A stretch of DNA of 64,000 nt from Phycicoccus sp. CSK15P-2 (GCF_016888005.1 NZ_JAFDVE010000011.1:145488-209487), one strand, 5' to 3'. Positions 18,186 to 29,348 are shown, numbered from the stretch's first letter. The notes: generated by a model not told the origin, from the letters alone. Made by a program: numbers and translations.

Positions 18186-20459
18186 CTATCGCTTGGGGTG
18201 CTTGACGCCGTCACGCAGGACGTCGGGGTCCTTCAGGGCCTTCCCGGGGTCGACCTCGAGGGTGAGCTTCCGGCTCTTGCTCCCCGTCGGGGGCACCCGC
18301 AGCTCCTGCAGCGCGTAGGTCATGACGTCCTTGAAGACCGGGCCGGCGACGTAACCACCGAAGAACGGGTAGGTCGGCTTCTGGACGATGACGGCGACGA
18401 CGATCTCCGGGTCGTCCGCCGGCGCGTATCCGATGAAGCTCGCGGTCTTCCCGCTGTAGCGGCCCACCCGGGAGTCGTAGTACTCGGCGGTGCCGGTCTT
18501 GCCCGCGACGCGGTAGCCCGGGATCTGCGCCTCCTCCGCGGTGCCCTCGTCGCTCACCACACCCTCGAGCATGGCCGAGACGTCCTCGGCGGTCTGCGTC
18601 GACACGACCCGCTGGGGCGTCGCCTCGGGAGCGTGCCGCACCGTGCCGTCGGCCTCGGTCACGCCGTCGACGAGGCGCGGGGTCATCCGCACGCCCCCGT
18701 TGGCGATGGTCTGGAACACCGAGGCCGCCTGCACGGCGGTGACCGAGATGCCCTGTCCGTAGGCGACCGTGGCGCGCTGGGTGCCGCTCCACGTGTCCGA
18801 CGGCGGGAGGAGGCCCGCGGACTCGCCGGGGTAGCCGAGCCCGGACCGCGAGCCGAGGCCGAAGGAGCGGAAGTAGCGCTCGAGGGTGGCCGGCTTGAGG
18901 GTCTCGCTGACGAGGACCGTCCCGATGTTGCTCGACTCCGCGAGGGTGCCCGCGACCGTGCGGTACTCGGTGGGGTGGTCGTGGCTGTCCTTGAAGCTCG
19001 CGTCGTAGCGCGGCAGCCGGTTCGGGATGACGACCGGGGTCGACGGCGTGACGGTGCCCTCCTCGAGAGCCGCCGACATCGTCATGATCTTCGCCGTGGA
19101 GCCGGGCTCGAAGACGTCCGAGAACGCCTTGTTGTCGAGGTGCACGCCCTTCTTCCCGATGTCGGTGTCCGGGTCGAACGTCGGGTAGGACGCCACGCTC
19201 AGGAGGTCGCCGGACCTGGCGTTCATGATGACGACCGTCCCCGAGGTCGCCTTGGTCTCCTTGATCCGCTGGGCCAGCGCGTTCTGCGCGTACCACTGGA
19301 GCGAGGAGTTGATCGTGAGGCTGACGTCCCGGCCGTCGACCGCGGGGGTCGAGGTCGACTCCCCCGCGGGGATGGCCGTGCCGTCGCGACCCCGCTCGAA
19401 GGTGATCTTCCCCGGGGTGCCCTGGAGGTCCTCGTCGACCATGAGCTCGACGCCGCCGCCGGGGTCGCCGTTGTCGAGGACGTACCCGACGAGGGCAGCG
19501 GTCGTCTGGCCCTGGGGGTAGACCCGCTCGGACCGCGTCTCCCGGCGGTCGCTCGCGATCCCGGGGATCCCGAGCTCGGCGATCTTGTTCCAGGTCAGCG
19601 GGGTGACGTCCTTGCTGAGGATGCGGTACTTGCTGTCGCCGGTGAGCTGCTCGACGAGCTCGCTCCGGGGCGTGCCGAGCAGCGGCGAGAGCTTCTCGGC
19701 GGCGGCCTCGACGGCCGCCTTCGAGGTCTCGGGCGCGCACGTGGGCTTCTTCGTGCGGTACGTGCACACGGCCTGCTGGTTGACGACGACGACCTCGCGG
19801 ACGACGCTCGACGCGAGCACCGTGCCGTCGCTGGAGAGGACCTGACCACGCATCGCAGGGATGATCTGCGCGGTCACGCGGTTGGCCTCGGCCTCGGAGG
19901 CGACGGCGTGCGCGTCGAGTCCCTGGATCCGGACGAGCTGGGCCCCGAAGACGCTGAGGACGAAGACGGCGGCCACGGTGAGGCTGCGCATCCGGCGCCG
20001 GCTGCTCGGGCCCGGACCGGGCGCGCTGCGGCGCCGACGGCGCGGGGGGGCCTTGGGCGGCGGCGGCCGGCGGCGGCCGGACGTCGACCCGCCGCGCCCC
20101 GTCGTCGGGCCCCGGCCACCGCGGCCACCGGCCTTCACCGAGGCCGCGGCCCGACTCGACGCCTTCGTCCCGGACGCCTTCTTCGCCGGCGCCTTCGTCG
20201 ACGTGGCCTTCGTCGCCGGCGTCCCACCCGACCGCCCCTTCGCCGCAGCGGGACCCGGGGACGGGGTCCGCGTCCCCGGAGCCGGGCTCTTGGCGGTCCG
20301 GCGCTCCCCCGACGCCCCGCCGGGGGCCGGGCCCGTGGCGCGGCGCCGCGCCGGGGACGACGAGCCGTCCCGAGTGGTGCGCCCGCCCGGGGACGCCGCG
20401 CGGCCGGTCCCACCGGACGCGCGAGAGCGCCCGTTCGGGGGCTTCTTCGGTGGCGTCAC
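18186..20459 (-). CDS. ftsI: FtsI-type class B penicillin-binding protein with long basic N-terminus
   Basis: Septal transpeptidase that works with FtsW. The 757-residue product has one membrane segment (about 159-178), a pedestal domain (about 195-370) and a transpeptidase domain with SxxK at 454-457 (STAK), SxN at 509-511 and KTG at 654-656. The unusual part is the head: about 158 cytoplasmic residues rich in Arg, Lys, Pro, Ala and Ser come before the membrane helix, many more than in E. coli FtsI. The start is GTG (VTPPKKPPNG) with GGAG seven bases upstream, 29 bases after ftsL. Confidence 0.95.
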   Translation of the reverse strand: MTPPKKPPNGRSRASGGTGRAASPGGRTTRDGSSSPARRRATGPAPGGASGERRTAKSPAPGTRTPSPGPAAAKGRSGGTPATKATSTKAPAKKASGTKASSRAAASVKAGGRGGRGPTTGRGGSTSGRRRPPPPKAPPRRRRRSAPGPGPSSRRRMRSLTVAAVFVLSVFGAQLVRIQGLDAHAVASEAEANRVTAQIIPAMRGQVLSSDGTVLASSVVREVVVVNQQAVCTYRTKKPTCAPETSKAAVEAAAEKLSPLLGTPRSELVEQLTGDSKYRILSKDVTPLTWNKIAELGIPGIASDRRETRSERVYPQGQTTAALVGYVLDNGDPGGGVELMVDEDLQGTPGKITFERGRDGTAIPAGESTSTPAVDGRDVSLTINSSLQWYAQNALAQRIKETKATSGTVVIMNARSGDLLSVASYPTFDPDTDIGKKGVHLDNKAFSDVFEPGSTAKIMTMSAALEEGTVTPSTPVVIPNRLPRYDASFKDSHDHPTEYRTVAGTLAESSNIGTVLVSETLKPATLERYFRSFGLGSRSGLGYPGESAGLLPPSDTWSGTQRATVAYGQGISVTAVQAASVFQTIANGGVRMTPRLVDGVTEADGTVRHAPEATPQRVVSTQTAEDVSAMLEGVVSDEGTAEEAQIPGYRVAGKTGTAEYYDSRVGRYSGKTASFIGYAPADDPEIVVAVIVQKPTYPFFGGYVAGPVFKDVMTYALQELRVPPTGSKSRKLTLEVDPGKALKDPDVLRDGVKHPKR

Positions 20460-20488
20460 TGGGTCTCCGTGCTCGTGGTCGGTGCGGG

Positions 20489-20944
20489 TCAGCGGCTGGT
20501 CGAGGACGCGGAACGGGCTTCGGTGACCACCTTGAACCGCTTGTCGGCCTTCGCCTTCTTCGCCACGCCGACGACCTTGCCGTCGGCGAGGCGCAGGAAG
20601 ACCGGCGTCTCGGCCGGCACCATGCCGAGGCTGCGTGCCTCGCGGGCGAGGGGTCCCGGTCCGGACACGGCGTCGAGGTCGTGGCTGAGGTCGTCCCGGG
20701 CGTCGGTCAGCTCGTCGGAGCGGTGCTGGAGGTCGCGGATCGTGTACGACCCCTTGGCCATCTCCGTGTTGAGGAGGAGCACCGACACGAACCCCCCGAG
20801 GAGGAGCAGCACGCAGAGCGCGATGAACGCCGCGTTGCCCTCGGGAGCGGGTGGTGCGACGACCCGGAGCCGACGCGGGGTCGGGCCGCTCGCGCGGCGG
20901 GGTGCGGGACGGTGCTGCGGCCGGGCGACGGCACTCTGGCTCAT
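20489..20944 (-). CDS. ftsL: FtsL-like bitopic division protein
   Basis: The 151-residue product has a basic Pro/Arg-rich cytoplasmic head, one membrane helix (about residues 38-58) and an extracytoplasmic coiled coil ([20 protein letters not shown]) ending in a [17 protein letters not shown] element, read here as [16 protein letters not shown], typical of FtsL/DivIC proteins. Sequence conservation is low in this family, so the name rests on topology and on its position between rsmH and ftsI. The ATG overlaps the rsmH stop (ATGA). Confidence 0.88.
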   Translation of the reverse strand: MSQSAVARPQHRPAPRRASGPTPRRLRVVAPPAPEGNAAFIALCVLLLLGGFVSVLLLNTEMAKGSYTIRDLQHRSDELTDARDDLSHDLDAVSGPGPLAREARSLGMVPAETPVFLRLADGKVVGVAKKAKADKRFKVVTEARSASSTSR

Positions 20945-21918
20945 GCGGGAGCTCCCTTCGGCGAGAGTCGCTCGGCCGCGCGCAGGCGGGCCGAGGCGGA
21001 CCTGGGGTTGTCGTGCTGCTCGGTGTCGGTCGGGACCTCGGCCCCACGGGTGAGGAGCCGGAGGTAGGGGGCGTGCTCCGGGAGCTCGACGGGCATCCCG
21101 GCCGGGGTTCGGCTGCGGGAGCCGTGCGCCAGGGCCCGCTTGGTGATCCGGTCCTCGAGCGAGTGGTAGGACAGGACCGCGATCCGCCCCCCGGGCTCGA
21201 GCGAGGCGATGGCGGAGTCGACCGCCCGCTCCCAGACGTCGAGCTCGGCGTTGACCTCGATGCGCAGCGCCTGGAAGGTGCGCTTCGCCGGGTGTCCTCC
21301 GGTGCGCTGCAACGCCGCGGGCACGGCGGACCGGATGGTCTCGACGAGCCGGGCCGAGGTCGTGAACGGCTCCTTCTCGCGCTCGCGGAGGACCGCCGAG
21401 GCGATCCGGCCGGCGAAGCGCTCCTCGCCGTAGGTGCGGAGCACCCGGGCGAGGTCGCCGTGCGCGTACGTGTTGAGGACGTCCGCGGCCGTGCGACCAC
21501 GGGTCTGGTCCATCCGCATGTCCAGCGGCGCGTCGTGCCGGTACGCGAACCCGCGCTCGGCCTCGTCGAGCTGGAGCGAGGAGACCCCGAGGTCGAAGAG
21601 GATGCCGCGGGCCGTGCCGTCGGCGACCCGCTCCAGGACCTCGGCGACGTCGTCGTAGACCGCGTGCACCGCGGTGAACCGGTCACCGAAGGGCGCGAGC
21701 CGCTCCTCGGCGAGGGCGATCGCGTCGGTGTCGCGGTCGAGGCCGACGACGCGCGCCCGGGGACAGCGGCGCAGGATCGCCTCGGTGTGCCCGCCCATCC
21801 CGAGCGTGCCGTCGACGCACACGCTGCCCGGAGCGTCGAGGGCGGGCGCGAGGAGGTCGACGACGCGGTCGAGCATCACCGGGACGTGTCGTGCTCCGGT
21901 GTCGTCGGGTGCGGTCAT
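20941..21918 (-). CDS. rsmH: 16S rRNA (cytosine(1402)-N(4))-methyltransferase
   Basis: SAM-dependent methyltransferase (MraW) modifying C1402 of 16S rRNA. The 325-residue product starts with [14 protein letters not shown] and has the SAM-binding [15 protein letters not shown] and [11 protein letters not shown] motifs, [17 protein letters not shown], the [11 protein letters not shown] block and [13 protein letters not shown]. The start is ATG with AGAGGAG close upstream. It is second in the cluster, 185 bases after mraZ. Confidence 0.97.
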   Translation of the reverse strand: MTAPDDTGARHVPVMLDRVVDLLAPALDAPGSVCVDGTLGMGGHTEAILRRCPRARVVGLDRDTDAIALAEERLAPFGDRFTAVHAVYDDVAEVLERVADGTARGILFDLGVSSLQLDEAERGFAYRHDAPLDMRMDQTRGRTAADVLNTYAHGDLARVLRTYGEERFAGRIASAVLREREKEPFTTSARLVETIRSAVPAALQRTGGHPAKRTFQALRIEVNAELDVWERAVDSAIASLEPGGRIAVLSYHSLEDRITKRALAHGSRSRTPAGMPVELPEHAPYLRLLTRGAEVPTDTEQHDNPRSASARLRAAERLSPKGAPA

Positions 21919-22103
21919 CGCTGCTCCTCTCGCGGATGTCGCGGTGCACTGCTGGTGCGTGGTGGTCGGTGCGGGTCGACCCGGCGGCGGGTCCCCATCC
22001 GATCCGGCCCGGCGCGGGGGAAGGCGCGTCGGGTGCGGGTCGGCTGGAGGCCTGCGGGCGGGTCGGCCGCTCGTCGTTCCTGTGGTCGGTGTGGCCGGGC
22101 GGG

Positions 22104-22547
22104 TCAGAGTCCGGGGACCACCTCCTCCGTCCCGGCGGAGTACGCCGAGTAGGCCGGCATGACCTCGGCGAGGTAGGCCTCCCAGCGGGTCGTGTCCCAG
22201 ACCTCGAGGCGGCTGCCGTTGCCGATGACCGTGCAGTCCTTGTCGAGCCCGGCGTAGCCGCGCAGCGGCGCGGGGATGGTGACCCGGCCCTGCTTGTCGG
22301 GGGTGTCCGGGTGGGCGCTGGCCCGGAAGACGCGGACGAAGTCGCGGACGGTCTTCGACGAGCCCGGGGCCTTCTGCATCTCCTGGGAGATCCGGTGGAA
22401 CTCGGCGGTCGGGAAGACGTAGAGGCAGCCCTCCTGGCCGGTCGTCACGACGAGCCCCTCGGCGAGCGCACCACGGAACCGGGCGGGGAGGAACAGGCGG
22501 CCCTTGTCGTCGAGCCGGGGCGTGTGGGTACCGAGGAACTCGTCCAC
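22104..22547 (-). CDS. mraZ: Transcriptional regulator MraZ
   Basis: First gene of the dcw cluster and its DNA-binding regulator. The 147-residue product has two SpoVT/AbrB-like halves: [22 protein letters not shown] (split about 4-25) and [21 protein letters not shown] in the second half. The family forms a ring and binds short repeats upstream of its own gene; two candidate sites are present in the adjacent gap. The start is GTG ([10 protein letters not shown]) with GAGGAGG upstream. The open frame continues well upstream without homology. Confidence 0.95.
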   Translation of the reverse strand: MDEFLGTHTPRLDDKGRLFLPARFRGALAEGLVVTTGQEGCLYVFPTAEFHRISQEMQKAPGSSKTVRDFVRVFRASAHPDTPDKQGRVTIPAPLRGYAGLDKDCTVIGNGSRLEVWDTTRWEAYLAEVMPAYSAYSAGTEEVVPGL

Positions 22548-22596
22548 GACGCCACCTCCTCGACCCGCCCGGAGGGTTCCCTCGACCTCCGGATCA

Positions 22597-22613
22597 CTCC
22601 ACTTTACTCCACC
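22597..22613 (-). promoter_or_regulatory. MraZ-box-like double repeat facing mraZ
   Basis: On the minus strand this reads GGTGGAGTAAAGTGGAG, two GTGGAG hexamers with a 10-bp period, 50 bp upstream of the mraZ start. MraZ of E. coli binds TGGG-type direct repeats with the same 10-bp period, so autoregulation is likely. An AT-rich stretch beyond it (22621-22670) probably carries the promoter; TATGGT on the minus strand (22629-22634) is a possible -10. Confidence 0.65.
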
Positions 22614-22682
22614 TGCTTCCCCCAGGAGACCATACTTCTGACGAAAGTGGTCTGATTTGACATAAAAATGCAGGTCAGTGCC

Positions 22683-22699
22683 GGTGGAGTGAAGTGGAG
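22683..22699 (+). promoter_or_regulatory. Second MraZ-box-like double repeat facing moxR
   Basis: On the plus strand this reads GGTGGAGTGAAGTGGAG, identical to the mraZ-facing element except for one purine, in inverted orientation about 70 bp away. It points towards the moxR operon, which starts 240 bp downstream. This makes a symmetric divergent control region. Binding by MraZ is inferred from sequence similarity only. Confidence 0.55.
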
Positions 22700-22938
22700 G
22701 GGATGAGACCCTCGCTCCCCAGAAGGTCCGATGAACCGGGGCCGAGGAAGACGGCGAGCGCCTCGGGTCCCGGGACGGGGAGCACCGTGGAGGGCCCGTG
22801 GGGCGTCGTGGGGACATCCGGTGGGGCAGGGTGGGACGAAGCACGTGCGTCGCGTCGTTGCCGTGTAGCAAGATCGTGGGCACGCCGCGCCCGCCCGTGT
22901 CGTTGGGCAGGGACCGGACAGACGAAAGGGACCATCGC

Positions 22939-23943
22939 GTGAGCGACCTCCAGCACGACCGCCCCCCGGCCACCGACCCCGCCGCGCGGGGCGCCTCCCT
23001 CGACCAGGTGCTCCAGGTCTGCGGGTCGCTCGCGGCCGCGATGAACTCCGTGATCGAGGGCAAGCAGTCCGTCGTCCGCACGGCGATCACGGTGCTGCTC
23101 GCCGAGGGCCACCTCCTCGTGGAGGACGTCCCCGGGGTGGGCAAGACCCTCCTGGCCAAGACCCTCGGCCGGTGCATCGACGCCTCGGTCCGGCGCGTGC
23201 AGTTCACGCCCGACCTCCTGCCGAGCGACATCACCGGCGTCTCGGTGTTCAACCAGGACGTCCGGGACTTCGAGTTCCGTCCCGGCGCGATCTTCGCCAA
23301 CGTCGTCGTGGGGGACGAGATCAACCGGGCCTCACCGAAGACCCAGAGCGCACTGCTGGAGTCGATGGAGGAGGGGCAGGTCACCGTCGACGGGACGACG
23401 TACACCCTCCCCCGGCCGTTCATCGTCATGGCCACCCAGAACCCCATCGAGATGGAGGGCACCTACCCGCTGCCGGAGGCCCAGCGCGACCGCTTCATGG
23501 CCCGGATCTCGATGGGCTACCCGTCGGCCCGGTCCGAGCTCGAGATGCTCGAGGTGCACGGCGGCGCCTCGCCCCTCGACGCGCTCCAGCCCGTCACCGA
23601 CGCCGCGACGATTCAGGCGATGGTCGAGGCCGTGCGCTCGGTGCACGCCGCGCCCGCGGTGCGGCAGTACGTCGTCGACCTCGCGCACGCGACCCGGTCC
23701 AGCTCGGCCCTCCGGCTCGGCGCCTCGCCGCGCGCCACTCTGCACCTCCTGCGCGCCGCCCGCGCACACGCGGCCCTCTCCGGGCGCGACCACGTCCTGC
23801 CCGACGACGTCCAGCAGGTCGTCGTCCCGGTCCTCGCCCACCGGCTCATGCCCACCGGCGAGACCCAGATGGCCCGGCGCAGCACGGCGGACGTGCTCGG
23901 CGACCTCCTCCAGCGGGTCCGGGTCCCCGCGCCGACCCGGTGA
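22939..23943 (+). CDS. MoxR family AAA+ ATPase
   Basis: A 334-residue AAA+ ATPase. Walker A is EDVPGVGKTLLAK (about 52-64), Walker B is VVGDEINRA, and sensor regions include IVMATQNPIEMEGTYPLPEAQRDRF. C-terminal lid helices end SSALRLGASPRATLHLL. MoxR proteins act as chaperone-like partners of the DUF58 and VWA proteins encoded next to them; no specific substrate is known here. The start is GTG (VSDLQHDRPP) after AAAGGG; the upstream frame is leader. It opens a three-gene operon, eight bases before the DUF58 gene. Confidence 0.93.
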   Translation: MSDLQHDRPPATDPAARGASLDQVLQVCGSLAAAMNSVIEGKQSVVRTAITVLLAEGHLLVEDVPGVGKTLLAKTLGRCIDASVRRVQFTPDLLPSDITGVSVFNQDVRDFEFRPGAIFANVVVGDEINRASPKTQSALLESMEEGQVTVDGTTYTLPRPFIVMATQNPIEMEGTYPLPEAQRDRFMARISMGYPSARSELEMLEVHGGASPLDALQPVTDAATIQAMVEAVRSVHAAPAVRQYVVDLAHATRSSSALRLGASPRATLHLLRAARAHAALSGRDHVLPDDVQQVVVPVLAHRLMPTGETQMARRSTADVLGDLLQRVRVPAPTR

Positions 23944-23950
23944 CCCGGTC

Positions 23951-25222
23951 GTGCGGGCCCTGCGACGCACACTGACGACCCGGGGGGCGTCCTTCACCGG
24001 CTGCGGCCTCGCGCTCGTCGGCTCCGGCATGCTCCTCGGACAGCCGGACGTCACCCGCGTCGGCGTGCTCCTCGTCACCCTCGTCGCCGTGTCGCTCGTC
24101 GTCGTCCGGCGCCACGGGCTGCACCTGCAGGTGAGCCGCGACGTCGAGCCCGGCCGCGTGGTCATGGACGAGCGGTCCCTCGTGACGGTGCGCATCCACA
24201 ACGGCGAGGCATCCCCCGCCCCGGTGCTCATGGCCGAGGACTCCATCGACTACGCCCTCGGTGACCGTCCGCGTTTCGTCCTTCCCTCGCTGCGTCCCGG
24301 CACGTCCCGCGAGGTCCAGTACACCGTCCGGTCGCACAGCCGCGGCGTCCATCACATCGGCCCGCTGCGGGTGCGCGTCCGCGACCCGTTCGGCCTCACG
24401 CTGCGGACCGCGTCGGTGAGCGGGCAGACCGAGATCATCGTGCTCCCCCGCGTCGTGCCGCTGTCCGCAGGGCAGTCCCTCGGCTCCGGGATCGGCAGCG
24501 AGGGCGCGATCCCGCACATGGTGGCCCTGCACGGCGAGGACGACCAGACGATCCGCGAGTACCGGGACGGCGACGACCTCCGGCGCATCCACTGGCCGGC
24601 GACCGCCCGTACCGGTGCGCTCATGGTCCGCCAGGAGGACCGGCCCGCGAAGCGGCGAGCGGTGGTCCTGCTCGACACCCGGGCGATCGGCCACGGGGGC
24701 ACCGGTCGGGCGAGCTCGCTCGAGTGGAGCATCACGACCGTCGCCTCGCTCGTCGCCCACCTCGTCGACGGCGCCCACGCCGTGCACCTCCTCGTGCCGG
24801 ACCCCGGGTCGGACCGGGGCACACGCCACGACGACACCCTGGACGGAGCCCTCGACGCGCTCGCCCGGGTGGGTACCGGCGACGCCGAGGACGCGATGCG
24901 CGCCGTACTCCACGACGCCGCCGGCTTCAGCGCCCAGGGCGGCCTGGTCGTCTACGTCGGGGGCCCGCTCACCGACGACGACGCCCACGCGCTGGCTGCG
25001 CTGCGCCAACCGGGCTCGAGTGCCGTGGCCATGGTCGTCGACCCGGCCGCCTTCGACGGCCACCGCCCACCGCTCCGGGGTGGCGCGCTGCGCGCCGAGA
25101 CCACCTGCGCCACGCTGCGCGCGTCGGGCTGGCTCACGACCTCCGTCGAGCCCCCCACGAGCCCTGCCGACGCCTGGTCCGAGGTGGTCGGCAGCACCGC
25201 CGTCGCGGGAGTGGCCGGATGA
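23951..25222 (+). CDS. DUF58 domain-containing membrane protein
   Basis: The 423-residue product has two N-terminal membrane segments (about 15-50), then a beta-rich region and the DUF58 signature DDLRRIHWPATARTGALMVRQ (split about 208-228). The domain has a VWA-like fold that usually partners MoxR ATPases. The start is GTG, seven bases after the moxR stop, and the stop overlaps the next gene (ATGA). The moxR-DUF58-transglutaminase triad is widespread, but its role in actinobacteria is not settled; cell-envelope assembly is the usual proposal. Confidence 0.9.
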   Translation: MRALRRTLTTRGASFTGCGLALVGSGMLLGQPDVTRVGVLLVTLVAVSLVVVRRHGLHLQVSRDVEPGRVVMDERSLVTVRIHNGEASPAPVLMAEDSIDYALGDRPRFVLPSLRPGTSREVQYTVRSHSRGVHHIGPLRVRVRDPFGLTLRTASVSGQTEIIVLPRVVPLSAGQSLGSGIGSEGAIPHMVALHGEDDQTIREYRDGDDLRRIHWPATARTGALMVRQEDRPAKRRAVVLLDTRAIGHGGTGRASSLEWSITTVASLVAHLVDGAHAVHLLVPDPGSDRGTRHDDTLDGALDALARVGTGDAEDAMRAVLHDAAGFSAQGGLVVYVGGPLTDDDAHALAALRQPGSSAVAMVVDPAAFDGHRPPLRGGALRAETTCATLRASGWLTTSVEPPTSPADAWSEVVGSTAVAGVAG

Positions 25223-27501
25223 GCCGCGCCCGTCCGGTCGAGACCGCCCTCGGTGCGGTCGCCACCCTCGCCGTCACGCTCCCGCTGCTCGACCTCTTCT
25301 CCCCCGCCTCGGCGTGGAGCAGCCCGAGTGCGGTGCTCGTCATCGCCGTCGTGGTCACGGGCCTGCTGCTGCGCACCGTGACGTCGGTGCGGCCGCTCGT
25401 CGTCCTCGCCCAGCTCGTGGTGCTCGCCCAGGGCACCGCGCTGCTCCACGGCCGGGGACATCTGTGGTCGGGCATCCTGCCCTCCGCCGAGACCGTGCAC
25501 GCCTTCGGCATCCTCCTGACCGACGCATACCGGGTCGTGACCACGTTCGCCGCCCCGGCGCCGACCGACCGTGGCATCGCGCTCGGGGTGAGCCTTCTCG
25601 TCGGGCTCACCGCGGTGGCGGTCGACGCCTGCGCCGTCACGTACCGCTCCCCCGCGGCGGCGGGCGTGCCGCTGCTCACGGCGTTCCTGGCCGGAGCCAC
25701 CAACACCAGCGCCGGCCTGGCCGCCTGGCTCGTCGTGCCCCCGGCGCTCTGCTGGCTGGCCATGGTCGGACGCCAGGGGGTCCGGAGCATGCAGACCTGG
25801 GGAGGGAGCCCGGCGACGAGCAGCGGCTCCGACCCGGTCGCGAGCTTCGCGACTCTCGCCCGGGTCGTCGGCGTGCTGGCCCTCGTCGCGGCGGTCGCCA
25901 TGCCGGGTCTGCTCCCCCACCTGCCGACGACGTTCGTCGCCGAGGGGCTGGCGCGTGGCGCGGGCAACGGCAAGAGCAGTGGCCCGCTGCGCCTCTCGAC
26001 GAGCATCGACATCGCCCGTGACCTCGCGAGCCGCTCGACGGCTCCCGTCCTCGTCTACAAGACCACGGCGTCGTCCCCGGAGCCGTTGCGGGTGGGCGTC
26101 CTCGACGACTACCGCGCCGGCCAGTGGCGTTCCACGAACGACGTCACCTTCGTGCCGCTCGACGGGCGGCTACCGGGCAGCCAGGCAGGTCCTGCGGTCA
26201 CGCGGACGGTCGAGCGGATCGAGGTCGGCGAGTCCTCCGTCGGGGTGCCCCAGGTGGCGCTGCCGCCGAACACGCTGGGCACGCCCTTCCCGACCGGCTC
26301 GTGGCGCGTCACCGGGGCGGGGCTCGTCGAGCTCACCCGTCAGGTGCGGTCCTACACCGCCGAGTACGAGGCGCTGCAGCCGGAGCCGGAGCAGTTCGGT
26401 ACGTTCGCCGACCTGCGGGGGTCCGGTCAGGACGTGCGGGTCGACCCCCAGGCCGAGGCGACCGTGCGGCAGCTGCTCGGCGACATCACCGACGAGGCCG
26501 GTGCCGGCACCCCTCTCGAGGTGGCCGTCGCGATCCAGGACCACCTGCGTGGTCCGACGTACGTGTACTCCGAGGAGCTCGCCGACGACACCGCCGAGGG
26601 CCGGCGGCCGGAGGAGCCGCTCGTCCGCTTCTTCGAGACCCGGCGCGGGTACTGCGTGCAGTTCGCCAGCGCGATGATCATGCTCGCCCGGGCCGCCGGC
26701 ATCCCGGCGCGGATGGCGGTCGGCTTCCTGCCGGGATCCCTCGACAACGGTGAGCGGGTCGTACGGGCCGACGACGCACACGCCTGGCCCGAGCTCTACT
26801 TCCCCGACCTGGGTTGGATGCGCTTCGAGCCCACCCCGGGTGTCCGTAGCGGCATCGCCCCCGCCTACACGCGGGAGCTGACCGCACCCGAGAACAACGC
26901 CCTGCCCGTCCCGACCGCCTCGGCGTCGACCGACGCCGACGACCCGGCGCGGCCGGAGGAGGAGGACACGACCCAGGACCCGCTGGTCACCGACACGACC
27001 CCGGTGACCGGTGTGCTGGACGTCGTGGTCAGGAGCTGGCCGACCGTCGCCGGGGTGGTCGGGGTGCTCGTCCTCGCCTCCCTGACCCCCCTCGGTGCCT
27101 GGCTGGCCCGACGACGGGCCAGGGCGCGGGCCCGCGACGACGCCGACCTCGTCGAGGCCGAGTGGCAGTCGCTGCTGCTCCGGCTCGGGGACGTCGGGCT
27201 CGTCCCCGGCCCCGGCGTCACACCACGGCAGGCCTCGAAGCAGATCCGGTCCGCGGCATACCTCTCGGCCGAGGAGGGGGAAGCCCTCGAGCGCGTGGTC
27301 GGCGTCCTCGAGACCGCCCGCTACGCCCGGCCGGGCGCGGCCCTCGACGACGTCGAGGCCGACGCACGCACCGTGTGGCGGGCGGCCTTGGGGCGTCGTC
27401 GGCGCCGGGACCGCGTGCGCGCGCTCATGCTGCCCGAGGAGGGACGACGACACTGGCTCTCCCTCGTACGCCGGACGCGCGACCGAGCACCACACGCCTG
27501 A
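25219..27501 (+). CDS. Membrane-anchored transglutaminase-like protein (TgpA type)
   Basis: The 760-residue product begins with about six membrane helices (1-250), followed by an extracytoplasmic region with a transglutaminase-like cysteine protease core: ETRRGYCVQFASAMIMLAR (catalytic Cys), DDAHAWPELYFPDLGW (catalytic His and Asp) and RFEPTPG. A Thr/Asp-rich spacer, one more membrane segment (about 600-625) and a cytoplasmic DUF4129-like tail complete the protein. The layout matches Pseudomonas TgpA (DUF3488 plus transglutaminase plus DUF4129). The ATG overlaps the DUF58 stop. The substrate is unknown. Confidence 0.9.
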   Translation: MSRARPVETALGAVATLAVTLPLLDLFSPASAWSSPSAVLVIAVVVTGLLLRTVTSVRPLVVLAQLVVLAQGTALLHGRGHLWSGILPSAETVHAFGILLTDAYRVVTTFAAPAPTDRGIALGVSLLVGLTAVAVDACAVTYRSPAAAGVPLLTAFLAGATNTSAGLAAWLVVPPALCWLAMVGRQGVRSMQTWGGSPATSSGSDPVASFATLARVVGVLALVAAVAMPGLLPHLPTTFVAEGLARGAGNGKSSGPLRLSTSIDIARDLASRSTAPVLVYKTTASSPEPLRVGVLDDYRAGQWRSTNDVTFVPLDGRLPGSQAGPAVTRTVERIEVGESSVGVPQVALPPNTLGTPFPTGSWRVTGAGLVELTRQVRSYTAEYEALQPEPEQFGTFADLRGSGQDVRVDPQAEATVRQLLGDITDEAGAGTPLEVAVAIQDHLRGPTYVYSEELADDTAEGRRPEEPLVRFFETRRGYCVQFASAMIMLARAAGIPARMAVGFLPGSLDNGERVVRADDAHAWPELYFPDLGWMRFEPTPGVRSGIAPAYTRELTAPENNALPVPTASASTDADDPARPEEEDTTQDPLVTDTTPVTGVLDVVVRSWPTVAGVVGVLVLASLTPLGAWLARRRARARARDDADLVEAEWQSLLLRLGDVGLVPGPGVTPRQASKQIRSAAYLSAEEGEALERVVGVLETARYARPGAALDDVEADARTVWRAALGRRRRRDRVRALMLPEEGRRHWLSLVRRTRDRAPHA

Positions 27502-27574
27502 GCCCCACGCACCGCCCGGCACCGGAGCCCCGCTCGACGACGGCGTGCCCGACGACGGCGTGCCGGACAACGCA

Positions 27575-27605
27575 GCGGCCCCGGGGCGTCACGCCCCGGA
27601 GCCGC
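27575..27605. terminator. Bidirectional terminator between tgpA-like gene and sigA
   Basis: An inverted repeat, GCGGC-C-CCGGGGCG, loop TCA, CGCCCCGG-A-GCCGC: 13 paired bases with one mismatch. It lies between convergent genes, 74 bases after the transglutaminase stop and 23 bases from the sigA stop, and could serve both. It has no T-run. Confidence 0.65.
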
Positions 27606-27627
27606 TCGCGCACGCCGTAGGTTCTCG

Positions 27628-29220
<1,593 letters not shown>

Positions 29221-29348
29221 CGTCTACCTTTCGTCGCGGATGACCGCAGCCCGGGGACACGAATGCCCGGGCAACGGCGAGTTCGGGGGTCCGGGGCGAC
29301 ACCTCGTCCGACTCGGTTGGCGGGCCGTCCGGCCGGGTGCGCACTACC

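Larger units (their letters stand above)
22548..22938. other. Divergent intergenic region between mraZ and moxR
   Basis: This 391-bp gap contains the two inverted MraZ-box-like elements, an AT-rich core around 22620-22670 that stands out from the GC-rich background, and a TTGACA hexamer on the plus strand at 22657-22662 without a convincing -10 at normal spacing. The right part (about 22710-22935) is GC-rich 5' leader for moxR, with no open frame that looks coding. Confidence 0.7.

Noticed and set aside
18069..21053. 994-codon plus-strand open frame across ftsI and murE
   Set aside because: It is antisense to ftsI, ftsL and rsmH, which have full homology on the minus strand. Long mirror frames are expected at this GC content.
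22657..22662. TTGACA as a consensus -35 for moxR
   Set aside because: No acceptable -10 lies 16-18 bp downstream, so it is not reported as a separate promoter feature.
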